From: Brooklawnia sp963780175
Lineage (GTDB): Bacteria; Actinomycetota; Actinomycetes; Propionibacteriales; Propionibacteriaceae
Reading direction: 5' to 3'
Assembly: GCA_963780175.1 (NCBI GenBank)
Contig: CAWAAT010000001.1
Span: 1,339,235-1,403,234 of the forward strand
DNA length: 64,000 nt
The notes below the pieces were generated by a model that saw only the letters and a program-made list of their open reading frames with translations, was not told the origin of the DNA and searched no databases. Numbering within the stretch: position 1 is the first letter of the stretch; each line of letters starts with the position of its first letter. The position numbers were made by a program, and so were the translations under genes. Below, in pieces: positions 16,219 to 23,705 of the stretch.

Positions 16219-16871
16219 CCGTCCACCCTGCCCAGGAACGCAGCTGGGAGTGTCTGCACCCCGACGACAGACTCGCGCTCAAGCAGGCTGCGGCGCACCT
16301 CGCACAGGAGTTCTCCGGCGTCTACGGCACTGAGACCATCGAGCGGTTCCTGGACAGTTCCTTCGACCAGTTCGCCGGTCGCGCGACCGTCACCAAGTTC
16401 CTGCCCCTGCTCGCCGAACGCTTCGCCAGGCAGCGCCTCCACGCGCTCGCCCGCGTCGAGGGACTCCACGACGACGGCAAACCCGTGGTGCTCTTCCTGT
16501 GCACCCACAACGCCGGACGGTCCCAGATGGCTCTCGGCTTCTTCCAGGCGCTCGCCGGCGACAATGCGGTCGCCTGGTCCGGCGGCTCCGAGCCCGGGCT
16601 CGAGGTCAACCCCGTGGCGGTCCAGGCGATGGCCGAACGCGGAATCGACATCGCCCACGAGTTCCCCAAACCCTGGACCGATGAGACCGTCCGCGCCGCC
16701 GACGTCGTCATCACGATGGGCTGCGGCGATGCGTGCCCCATCTTCCCGGGCAAGCGCTACGAGAGCTGGGAACTCGACGACCCCCACGGCCAGGACCTCG
16801 CCGCCGTGCGACCCATCCGCGACGACGTCGAACGACGCGTCCGCAGCCTTCTGGCATCGCTCAACCTGTGA
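16215..16871 (+). CDS. arsC: Arsenate reductase, actinobacterial type
   Basis: A 218-residue enzyme that reduces As(V) to As(III). An N-terminal helical domain (residues 14-85, with FLDSSFDQF) precedes the low-molecular-weight-phosphatase fold. The P-loop is CTHNAGRSQMA (Cys96, Arg102), and CGDACPIFPGKRYESWELDDP carries the further cysteines and the catalytic Asp of the ArsC relay. This two-domain layout is that of actinobacterial reductases that use mycothiol or thioredoxin. It overlaps the ArsR-ArsC fusion by ATGA, so the two are cotranslated. Its product, arsenite, would be removed by the exporters across the locus. Confidence 0.92.
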   Translation: MTVHPAQERSWECLHPDDRLALKQAAAHLAQEFSGVYGTETIERFLDSSFDQFAGRATVTKFLPLLAERFARQRLHALARVEGLHDDGKPVVLFLCTHNAGRSQMALGFFQALAGDNAVAWSGGSEPGLEVNPVAVQAMAERGIDIAHEFPKPWTDETVRAADVVITMGCGDACPIFPGKRYESWELDDPHGQDLAAVRPIRDDVERRVRSLLASLNL

Positions 16872-16904
16872 CGGAGGGCCCCGGGCGGGGCGCACACTTG
16901 AAGC

Positions 16905-17447
16905 ATGTCAGCCGCTGCCGACATCGTGTCCGAGCTTGAACGCGTCCGCGACGACTACCGCCGCCTCATCGCGGCCGCCACCCCCGAGGAACTGCTGGCG
17001 CCCACGTGGGGGACCCGCTGGACCAACCGCGAACTCCTGTTCCACATGTGGTTCGGGCAGCATCTCGCGCGGGTGTTCGTTCCGCTGTTCGGTGGATTCG
17101 GACGGCTGCCACGCCGGGTCTCGATCGGCCACGCGCGTATCCTCACCGCGCTGACGCGTCCCTACAACTGGGTCAACTACGCCGGGCCAGTCGCTGGCGT
17201 CCGCGTCGTCGGGCTACGTCGCGCCGAGCACTGGATGAACCTCGACACCGACTGGCTCGTCGACTGGAGCCGCCGCGCGACCGACGCCGAGCTACAGCTC
17301 GCGATGGCTGTCCCCGAACAGTGGGATCCCTACTTCACGTCGTGGATGACCCGCGCCGACGTGCTCGAATGGGCACCCAAGCACTATGACCACCACCGCC
17401 GTCAGCTGACACTCGCCGGTCGCGAGCGGCACCGGCCCCAGCGGTAG
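16905..17447 (+). CDS. DinB-superfamily putative metalloenzyme
   Basis: A 180-residue helical protein of the DinB/mycothiol-dependent maleylpyruvate isomerase-like superfamily. Histidines in LLFHMWFGQHL (about residues 46-52) and in KHYDHHRRQL near the C-terminus (about 160-165) match the three-His metal site of that fold. Many members act with mycothiol or another low-molecular-weight thiol, which would fit an arsenic locus in an actinobacterium, but no substrate can be assigned. It starts 33 bases after arsC, probably in the same transcript. Confidence 0.72.
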   Translation: MSAAADIVSELERVRDDYRRLIAAATPEELLAPTWGTRWTNRELLFHMWFGQHLARVFVPLFGGFGRLPRRVSIGHARILTALTRPYNWVNYAGPVAGVRVVGLRRAEHWMNLDTDWLVDWSRRATDAELQLAMAVPEQWDPYFTSWMTRADVLEWAPKHYDHHRRQLTLAGRERHRPQR

Positions 17448-17979
17448 GTACGACATCGGAAACGGGCTGGGCCGTCTGGGGGTTGTCGGGCAGGGCGCGG
17501 CGCGGGGTCGCTCGGGTAGCAAGGGACCCTCACCGAGGTCGACTGCTGCTGGACTGAACCGTGTTCTTGTGGGCTGATGGCTCCCGTCCACCCGATCCCA
17601 GAGGGGGGAGTTGTGCCCGGGGGTGGTTCAAGGCGCCAGCCCTGGCCGCCCGCCCCGAAGCCCGCAATGCCACAGTGTCAGTCGCGGAGCAAGGCACCCC
17701 CATCAGGACCATGGGTCCGTCATCGGACCCACTGGCCGGCGCGGCCCGTGTCTGCTCTGAATCGGTACGGACTCAGGCTGCGGGACTGTCCCCCGAGAAC
17801 AGCAGACGCCCGTTATGAGAGCGAGTGGCGTGTCCGACTGAACAGGGGGCTGCGATGCAGAGCGGGAGCGGGAACCGGCGATGAGCTCGAGCGCGACCTC
17901 AACCGCGACACTGCACCCGCGCTCTGGGGCCAGCCAGACTCTCGCCCTCACTGTTTCTGGAAGTAGAATGTTTCGTACT
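17448..17979. other. Gene-free stretch before the AbiE-like pair
   Basis: No convincing gene. The open frame 17577-17966 is Pro/Arg-rich and unlike any protein I know. A TAGAAT -10-like box at 17964-17969 ends the stretch, about ten bases before the ATG at 17980, which would give a leaderless transcript. Confidence 0.5.
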
Positions 17980-19053
17980 ATGAGAAACGATGCTCGCCCG
18001 GAAACACTTCTGCTTGAGGATGCCATACGTCAGGTCAGGGAGCTGCTGCCGCGCGCGTGGACGGCCAACCTCACCGACGGCGCCGCCCGGTACGCGGGTG
18101 ATGTGCTGTTGTCGGTGAGGGGGCCGGCAGGGGTGGGCGTCACCTACAGAGTCGAGGCAAAGCGGGCGGGCGGGAGGTCGCTCGCCGATACCGTGGCAGC
18201 CCTTCGGGAACGTCAGCGGGAGACGGGCTTCCCGGTCTTGTTCGTCGCGGACTACATCGGCCCCGCCACCCGCCGTGCCCTGACAGAGGCCGGGATCAGT
18301 TACGTCGACGCGACGGGCTGGGTGCGCTTGGTCTCGGACGACCCGTTGATCCTTCTGACGGGTGAGGGTGCCGAGCGCTCTCCTCGTGCTCCGGAGTCTG
18401 CTGCGGTGGTCCGGTTGAACGGGGTGGCTACCAGTCGCGTGATCCGCGCCCTGTCCGAGGTCGAGGTGCCGGTCGGTGTCCGGGAGTTGGCCAGTGTGGC
18501 GCAGGTGTCGCCCGGGTCGGTGTCGAAGCTGCTCACCACGCTGGCCGCTGAAGGGATCGTCGACCGGGACGCGCGCGGCGCCGTGTCGAACGTGCGACGG
18601 CGTTCGTTGCTGCGGCGCTGGGCGCAGGACTACGGGTACGCCACAACCAACCCGGGTGTGGGGTACTGGCTCGCGCCGCGGGGGCTGGCGCAGGTCATCG
18701 ACCGGGTCGCTGAGCAGGAGGGTGTGGCGGTGACGGGCTCGGCCGCGGCCCGCAGGCTGCTGCCGCCGGACAAGACGTCGGTGGTCCCGCTGCGGCTGCT
18801 CGCCTTGTACGCGGCCTCACCTCGCAGGCTGGCCGAGCAACTGGGCTTGGTGGAGGCCGACGCGGCGACCGCGAACGTGGTCATCGCCGCCCCCCAAGAT
18901 GGACGGATCCTGCCCGGCCCCGGTGAACCTGCCACCCTCGCACCCACAGCGCTGGTGGTGGCGGACCTGCTGACTTTGCCCGGCCGTTCGGACGCCGAGG
19001 CCGAGCAGCTGATGGACGCCCTGGCCTCGATCGATCCGTCGTGGAAGGAGTGA
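17980..19053 (+). CDS. AbiEi-like antitoxin/HTH regulator
   Basis: A 357-residue protein. The N-terminal half contains a restriction-fold-like region (YRVEAKRAGGRSLADTV and FPVLFVADYIGPATRRALTEAG, about residues 45-115), and the middle holds a winged helix (VPVGVRELASVAQVSPGSVS, about 170-190). The C-terminal half has the layout of AbiEi-type antitoxins. It ends one base before a nucleotidyltransferase gene, the usual order of type IV AbiE toxin-antitoxin systems, in which AbiEi represses the operon. I start it at the ATG at 17980 because the longer frame lacks a ribosome site and a -10-like box lies just upstream; ATG 17968 is an alternative. Confidence 0.7.
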   Translation: MRNDARPETLLLEDAIRQVRELLPRAWTANLTDGAARYAGDVLLSVRGPAGVGVTYRVEAKRAGGRSLADTVAALRERQRETGFPVLFVADYIGPATRRALTEAGISYVDATGWVRLVSDDPLILLTGEGAERSPRAPESAAVVRLNGVATSRVIRALSEVEVPVGVRELASVAQVSPGSVSKLLTTLAAEGIVDRDARGAVSNVRRRSLLRRWAQDYGYATTNPGVGYWLAPRGLAQVIDRVAEQEGVAVTGSAAARRLLPPDKTSVVPLRLLALYAASPRRLAEQLGLVEADAATANVVIAAPQDGRILPGPGEPATLAPTALVVADLLTLPGRSDAEAEQLMDALASIDPSWKE

Positions 19054-19054
19054 C

Positions 19055-19870
19055 ATGGACGCCGTCGCCCCCGAGTATGTCGCCGCCCGCCGCGTCCTCT
19101 TGGACGCCCTCGAAGCACTGACGTACCACCTTCCCAGCCTCATCCTGGTCGGCGCCCAGGCCGTTTACCACCACACCGGTGATGCCGACCTCAACGTGCC
19201 CTTGATGACGACCGACGCCGACCTCGCGATCGATACCCGCGGGCTGGCCGACGTGCCCGAGATCGGCTCGCTCCTGCGCGGGGCGGGGTTCGTTCCCGGC
19301 CCCAACCCCGGTCGCTGGGTCGCCGCCAGCGATGTCGCGGTCGATCTGATGGTCGTTCCGCATCAGTCGCGGACGGCGAAGGCCTCGGCGCGTGCCGCAC
19401 GACTCGCGCCCCACGACCGGCTGACCGCCCGGATCGCCCGTGGGCTCGAGCCGGCCCTCATCGACCACCAACGCATCGCCATCGCGGCCCTGGAATCAAC
19501 TGATGCCCGCACGTTCGACTTGGCCATCGCCGGCCCTGCCGCTCTCCTGGTGGCCAAGGTCATCAAGATCAGCGAACGGCTCGGACAGGCCGACCGGCAG
19601 CCGGACCGACTCAAGGAGAAGGACGCCCTCGACGCCTTCCGCCTACTCCAAGCGGTCGACACCGCCGAACTGGTTCTCGGACTGTCGAAACACAGGGGTG
19701 AGCCCAACGCGGCCGGCATCGCCGAAGAAGCTCTGGAGATCCTGCGCCTGCACGCGACCACACCCCGGGGTCGGATCGTCCTCCTCGCGGCATCCGCCGC
19801 AGGAGGAGACGCCACGGTCGCGCCCGCGTTCGCCGCCCTGTGCAACGACCTGCTGGCAGCCCTGCGATGA
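19055..19870 (+). CDS. AbiEii-like nucleotidyltransferase toxin
   Basis: A 271-residue nucleotidyltransferase-fold protein. LVGAQAVYHHTG (about residues 30-41) is the G-x-x-A-x-x-x-H opening motif of AbiEii/DUF1814-like enzymes, and TTDADLAIDT carries the paired Asp metal ligands. A third acidic strand follows (VAVDLMV). The rest is helical. In AbiE systems this component is the toxin that modifies tRNA or other targets; here it closely follows its putative antitoxin, with one base between the stop and the ATG. It is the last gene before the right island repeat, so the pair could stabilise the island or defend against phage. Confidence 0.75.
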   Translation: MDAVAPEYVAARRVLLDALEALTYHLPSLILVGAQAVYHHTGDADLNVPLMTTDADLAIDTRGLADVPEIGSLLRGAGFVPGPNPGRWVAASDVAVDLMVVPHQSRTAKASARAARLAPHDRLTARIARGLEPALIDHQRIAIAALESTDARTFDLAIAGPAALLVAKVIKISERLGQADRQPDRLKEKDALDAFRLLQAVDTAELVLGLSKHRGEPNAAGIAEEALEILRLHATTPRGRIVLLAASAAGGDATVAPAFAALCNDLLAALR

Positions 19871-19910
19871 ACCGTTCACCTTCTGCCAATGGTCCGTGGA
19901 CGCCGACCGC

Positions 19911-20081
19911 CTATGCTGAGGGGCAGCTACTGACGCGAGATCCGCGCGGGTCTCGGGTTCGAAGCGATTCCCCACGCATTCCCCACGGCAAGGTGACGAA
20001 GTGGCAATCAACCTACAAAACACCTTGTCAGGGGGCGATTATCGGCTGACAGAAGAGAGCTTCAACTCCTCTCTCGCGCAC
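19911..20081 (+). repeat. 171-bp direct repeat, right copy (island end)
   Basis: Second copy of the sequence at 7224-7394, in the same orientation and of the same length. The 3' third (AGAAGAGAGCTTCAACTCCT onwards) is identical, while the middle differs most. The distance between copies is 12.7 kb. The palindrome of the left copy is imperfect here. Imperfect identity suggests an old integration, or two independent copies of a family repeat. Confidence 0.8.
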
Positions 20082-20088
20082 AGCACGC

Positions 20089-20134
20089 GAAACCCCCTCC
20101 GATTAGGGTCGATACCCAAATCGGAGGGGGTTTC
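20089..20134. terminator. Strong bidirectional hairpin terminator
   Basis: GAAACCCCCTCCGATT pairs perfectly with AATCGGAGGGGGTTTC (16 pairs), with a nested GGGT/ACCC stem inside the loop. It ends in TTTC on one strand and in a run of T on the other. It lies between the rightward AbiE-like operon and the leftward gpsA-like gene, so it can stop transcription from both sides. Confidence 0.75.
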
Positions 20135-20253
20135 AGCATGTCCGCAGCAGTCCGGCCGCGCCTACTCCCGCCACCGTGACTGTGGCTGGGCGCCCGGCCG
20201 GTCCGCCCGCGCGTCGGATCCGGATTACCCCGGGGGAGGGAACCAGAAATCGA

Positions 20254-21342
20254 CTACCGCTGGCCCGCCGAGACCAGACGACGCGGCTGCAGGCCGCCGA
20301 AGAATCGCGTCCACGGCACGTCGATCGGGGCGTCATGTGCCACGACGTCGTACAGGAACCTCACCAAGGGGAAGTCGCTCGGCTCAATCACGCCGCGTTC
20401 GGTCAGCCGCTCCAACGCCTTCCCGACCACACCGATTGCGGCCACGCCCTCGAGCGTGATCCCCTTCATGTGGACGCCGCGCACCTCGGAGAACGGGATC
20501 CCGGCACCGACGTACTGGCCTGCCTTTACATTGCGGCCGCCCATCGAGGTGACGAACATGTCGCCCACCCCGCCGAGCCCGTCGGCGGTCTTCGGGTCGC
20601 CGCCGATCAGCTCGATGAACTGGTGGATCTCCCGCGACCCCTCGGCGAACAGTGCGGCCGAGAAGTTGAACATCACGTACGGCGCGTCCAGTTCGCCCTT
20701 GGCGGTCAAGATGCCGTGCGCGAACCCTTGCGCGAAAGCGAACACGTTCTTGGTGGCGGCCCCGACCTCGTGGCCGACGAAGTCGGTCGAGGTCCACACA
20801 TGGTAGTAGTCGGTGCCGTAGAGCCCGGCCAGGAAGTCGAGCGAGGCCTGATCCTCACCGGCGAAAACCACGCAGCTGGGACGACGGACCGCCAGTTCAC
20901 CGGCGATGCACGGCCCGACGATGGCCGACCAGGTGACGCGATCGGCGATCGGGCCGACCGCTCGCTGCAGAACGTGAGGCAGGATGCGGAGCGTGCCGTC
21001 GGCGTCGGCCTGCAATCCCTTCGTGATGACCAGCACTTTCTGCCCCGGCTCCAGCAAGCGGGCGAGTTGCTCGCCAGCCCAATCGATGCCGAAGGAGTTG
21101 ACGCCGACCATCACGACGTCCGCGCCGGCGACCGCCTGGGCTGCCTCGGTGAAGTAGTAGGGCTGCACGTTTTCGTCCAGAGCGACCTTCAGGACCGGAT
21201 GTACCCGGGTGGCCTTGATCGAATCGATGATGTGGTCGTCGAGGTGGGTGCCGATCAGGCGGACCTCGTGGCCGTTGTCCCTAGCCGGGTTGGTAAGGGC
21301 AGAGGCCATGACGCCTGCGCCGAGCACCGCGATCGTAGTCAT
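20254..21342 (-). CDS. GpsA-like NAD(P)-dependent glycerol-3-phosphate dehydrogenase family protein
   Basis: A 362-residue cytoplasmic dehydrogenase. The N-terminal Rossmann fold opens with AVLGAGVMASAL (about residues 5-16). The family blocks that follow are VLVITKG, VGPCIAGELA in place of the usual GPSFA, EVGAATKNVFAFAQG and GLGGVGDMFVTSMGGRN. The protein interconverts a polyol- or glycerol-phosphate and its ketone in this family. The atypical GPS block and its pairing with a SorC-type sugar regulator suggest a sugar-alcohol phosphate substrate rather than lipid biosynthesis. Its ATG overlaps the corrected stop of the regulator gene. Confidence 0.8.
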   Translation of the reverse strand: MTTIAVLGAGVMASALTNPARDNGHEVRLIGTHLDDHIIDSIKATRVHPVLKVALDENVQPYYFTEAAQAVAGADVVMVGVNSFGIDWAGEQLARLLEPGQKVLVITKGLQADADGTLRILPHVLQRAVGPIADRVTWSAIVGPCIAGELAVRRPSCVVFAGEDQASLDFLAGLYGTDYYHVWTSTDFVGHEVGAATKNVFAFAQGFAHGILTAKGELDAPYVMFNFSAALFAEGSREIHQFIELIGGDPKTADGLGGVGDMFVTSMGGRNVKAGQYVGAGIPFSEVRGVHMKGITLEGVAAIGVVGKALERLTERGVIEPSDFPLVRFLYDVVAHDAPIDVPWTRFFGGLQPRRLVSAGQR

Positions 21343-22371
21343 GAGAGTTCCTTTCGTTCTTCGGGATGTGTGGGCGTGTCGGTACGGGTCAGGTTCCGAC
21401 GGTCTTCTTCATGGGTCTGTGGATGCGCTTCCAGCAGCGCAGTGGCGATGACGCCATCGACGATGAGCGTGGTGCACAGCCCGGCGGTCACCGCTGCCCT
21501 GGTGGCCAGTGCCTTGCGTGCGCCTGCCGCGACGACTATTGCGTTGGGACAACGCTCGAACGGCGTCGAGGTTCATCGAGAGCGTGCGGGCGTCGAGGCC
21601 GGGATCGGCGATGCTCCCGTCGATCGTGATGAAATGACTCATCACGTCGCCGACCGCGCCGGACTCTTCCATGAGCCGCATCTGCTCGGCGGTGAGGTAG
21701 CCGGACCGGACAAGAACCGAGTCGTCCGGGCTCACGCTGCCCGGCGAGTACAGCATCACGCGGCATGCCTCTGCCGCCTTGAGCGTGCCCGCGATCGATC
21801 CGTCGGAGCGCAACAGCCGGGCGACCCTCGCGTCCTCGAGGATCGTCGGCCCCGCGAGACTGCGAACGGAACCGCCACCTTTCTCAGCCAGCGCGTACAG
21901 CGACTCTCCGACCGGATTGCCTTGGGTCACGGTGGGACCGCCATTGGTTTGCACGACCTCGATTCCGCGTGTCCAGCCGTTGGGGAGTTCGGCGGCGACG
22001 GCCGCGACGGTGCGTCCCCAGCTGACCGCGATCCGGCGGATGCTCGGGCGTATCGACGCCAGGTGCATCGCTGCCGCCGAGCAGACCGACCTGAGGGTGA
22101 TCGCTGAACTGGGTTGGGAAGGCAGCACGATCACCTCGCGCAGGCCGTACTCCTGCCTCAGGCGCACCTCCAACTCGTGCCGGCGGGCTCTCGGGTGGTC
22201 GATGACGATGCGGACGATGCCGGTCTTGCGGGCATCGTCGAGAAGCCGGCCAACCGTCCACCGGGTGACGCCGAGTTTCTCGGCTGCCTCGGCCTGCGTG
22301 TAGTCGCCGTAGTAGTACAGCTCCGCTGCCCGGAGCATCTGCTCTTCGTAGTCCGCCGTCTGCTTGGGCAT
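21339..22371 (-). CDS. SorC/DeoR-type sugar-responsive regulator (frameshifted)
   Basis: An N-terminal HTH (YYYGDYTQAEAAEKLGVTRW, about residues 19-38) precedes a SorC-family sugar-phosphate-binding domain (AVSWGRTVAAVA, VVQTNGGP, SYLTAEQM-like blocks). As read, the frame goes wrong after NLDAVRAL near 21545, and the true C-terminus (PNAIVVAAGARKALATRAAV onward) continues one frame over to a TGA that overlaps the gpsA ATG. The corrected protein is about 344 residues. It is the first gene of the leftward pair and probably responds to the phosphorylated substrate of the dehydrogenase. Confidence 0.85.
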
Positions 22372-22728
22372 CGATCGCCTCCTTTGCCTTCTGCGCCAAC
22401 TCTAAGAGAGCAATCACCAAATGTAGGAGCCCACCACAGAGGTTGCTCATATGAGCAAAGAGCGGCTTCCTGCAAGCGGAGCAGCATCTGACATCGTCGT
22501 CGAAATGACCGTTCACAAGAGCCGCAATATCCCCGATCAGATGTTGCTCATCTGCGCAGGTGCGCTCCATTGACTCGAGTTGTGCCGAGGATTTTAGCTT
22601 CGTCCTGGGTCCGGCTGCCGCACGGATGCGGGCACCGACGACAAGCACCTGTACATCACCGAGGACGAGCCCGCGTCCACGGAGACACTCACGCCAACGC
22701 AGGCACCCATACCAACGGAGGCACCAGC
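22372..22728. other. Divergent intergenic region with operators
   Basis: Contains the palindromes listed separately. Its right part may hold the 3' end of a vanished gene: a frame reading DKHLYITEDEPASTETLTP ends in a TGA that overlaps the ATG at 22729. Confidence 0.4.
22443..22458. promoter_or_regulatory. Perfect palindromic operator (putative SorC site)
   Basis: TTGCTCATATGAGCAA, a perfect 16-base palindrome, lies about 70 bases upstream of the SorC-type gene. A degenerate second site, TTGCTCATCTGCGCA, lies at 22544-22558. The pair of sites in the divergent gap suggests that the regulator controls both directions. Confidence 0.6.
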
Positions 22729-23142
22729 ATGATCGAGGCCTGGCTGGACACCCTGATCCCCTGGTGGCGAGACTTCACCACCTTCTACTCCGATCACTTC
22801 GGACTGATCGTGCTGCCTCTGCTGGCCTGGATGGCGACGATATTCATCGGCCAGCGCACTAACTCCGCAGCGTTGGCCGCGATCACCACTCATCTGAAGA
22901 AGCTGGGCAACCGTGCATACCGGATGTCCCCGACCGACCTTGTCGAACAGCTCGAACCGGTAGTCGCACGGGTGGCCGACGACCGGACGTGGATGCCGGC
23001 GCACGCCGGCCTATGGATCCGCAGCGATGCCGCGCAGCTGGCCGCCTCGCTCGGCGTCAACGAGCGCCAGGTGAACAGCTTGCGGGACCACACGCTCGGC
23101 TTCCGCGAACCAACTCGACGAAGGACACGCAGCCATGCCTGA
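22729..23142 (+). CDS. Small membrane-anchored hypothetical protein
   Basis: A 137-residue protein with one clear membrane segment (FGLIVLPLLAWMATIFIG, about residues 25-42) and a soluble helical C-terminal part. I do not recognise the family. The ATG follows CGGAGG. Its TGA lies eight bases inside the start of the downstream EIIA gene, so the two are cotranslated. It is divergent from the SorC-type regulator and likely under its control. It could be an accessory of a sugar-uptake system whose permease genes are missing here. Confidence 0.55.
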   Translation: MIEAWLDTLIPWWRDFTTFYSDHFGLIVLPLLAWMATIFIGQRTNSAALAAITTHLKKLGNRAYRMSPTDLVEQLEPVVARVADDRTWMPAHAGLWIRSDAAQLAASLGVNERQVNSLRDHTLGFREPTRRRTRSHA

Positions 23143-23596
23143 CCAGCCAGTACTGACCGTGATCGATGCGCACGACAGCAGCCGCGAATCGCTGATGGCC
23201 CATGTGGCCGGAGAACTACGTGCCAAGGCGCTCGTGGGTGACAAGCTTTCTGCCCGCACTCCTGGACCGGGAGACGACGTTCCCGACCGGGGTCGACTTC
23301 GGGAGGTTTCGTATCGCGATTCCGCACATCGACCCAGAACATGTCCGCACCCGGGCCTCGTCGTATGCCGCAACGACCGCGCCGTGGAATTCCAGGCGAT
23401 GGACGACCCGGCCCGCACGCTGGAAGTCAGGTTGACGGTATGGCCTCTGGTCACGGACGCGGAGAACCAGGTAGGCCTGCTCGCCACCATGCTTGGCCTC
23501 CTGCAGCAGGACGGGACCTACCAGACCCTGCTGACCGCAAGCCCCGAGGAGGTCGCGGAAGTGATCGCGCCGGCGCTGGCGGCAACAACCCGGTAG
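23135..23596 (+). CDS. PTS EIIA component, fructose/galactitol type (frameshifted)
   Basis: A roughly 153-residue phosphocarrier of the PTS EIIA-2 family. The phosphorylated histidine block is RFRIAIPHIDPEHV, but it reads in a different frame (about 23245-23345) from the flanking N-terminal (ESLMAHVAGELRAK) and C-terminal (EVRLTVWPLVTDAENQVGLL) parts. Two opposite one-base shifts, near 23240 and 23345, therefore interrupt the gene as written. The pattern of two compensating shifts within conserved sequence points to sequence errors. No EIIB or EIIC gene is nearby. Confidence 0.75.
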   Translation: MPDQPVLTVIDAHDSSRESLMAHVAGELRAKALVGDKLSARTPGPGDDVPDRGRLREVSYRDSAHRPRTCPHPGLVVCRNDRAVEFQAMDDPARTLEVRLTVWPLVTDAENQVGLLATMLGLLQQDGTYQTLLTASPEEVAEVIAPALAATTR

Positions 23597-23705
23597 CTCC
23601 AGCCCGCAGGTGGGTCGCCGGGTGAAGAACCGCGACGACCCACCTGCACAGGCCGGCAACCCCACGACCGCGCAGTATCCCCGACAAGCCACCCAGAGGA
23701 AAGCG

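Larger units (their letters stand above)
19871..20253. other. Gene-free right island end
   Basis: This stretch holds the right 171-bp repeat, a strong hairpin terminator, and about 120 further bases with no visible gene, before the convergent gpsA-like gene. Confidence 0.6.

Noticed and set aside
17577..17966. 129-codon frame before the AbiE-like pair
   Set aside because: It is Pro/Arg-rich, lacks a ribosome site and overlaps the probable promoter of the next gene.
19911..20081. tRNA-like look of the island repeat (GGTTCGAAGC)
   Set aside because: No acceptor or T-stem pairing can be made around the loop, no anticodon arm is present, and the left copy reads GGTACGGAGC instead.
20176..22107. 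643-codon rightward frame across the gpsA and sorC-like genes
   Set aside because: It is the complement of two recognisable leftward genes and has no domain of its own.
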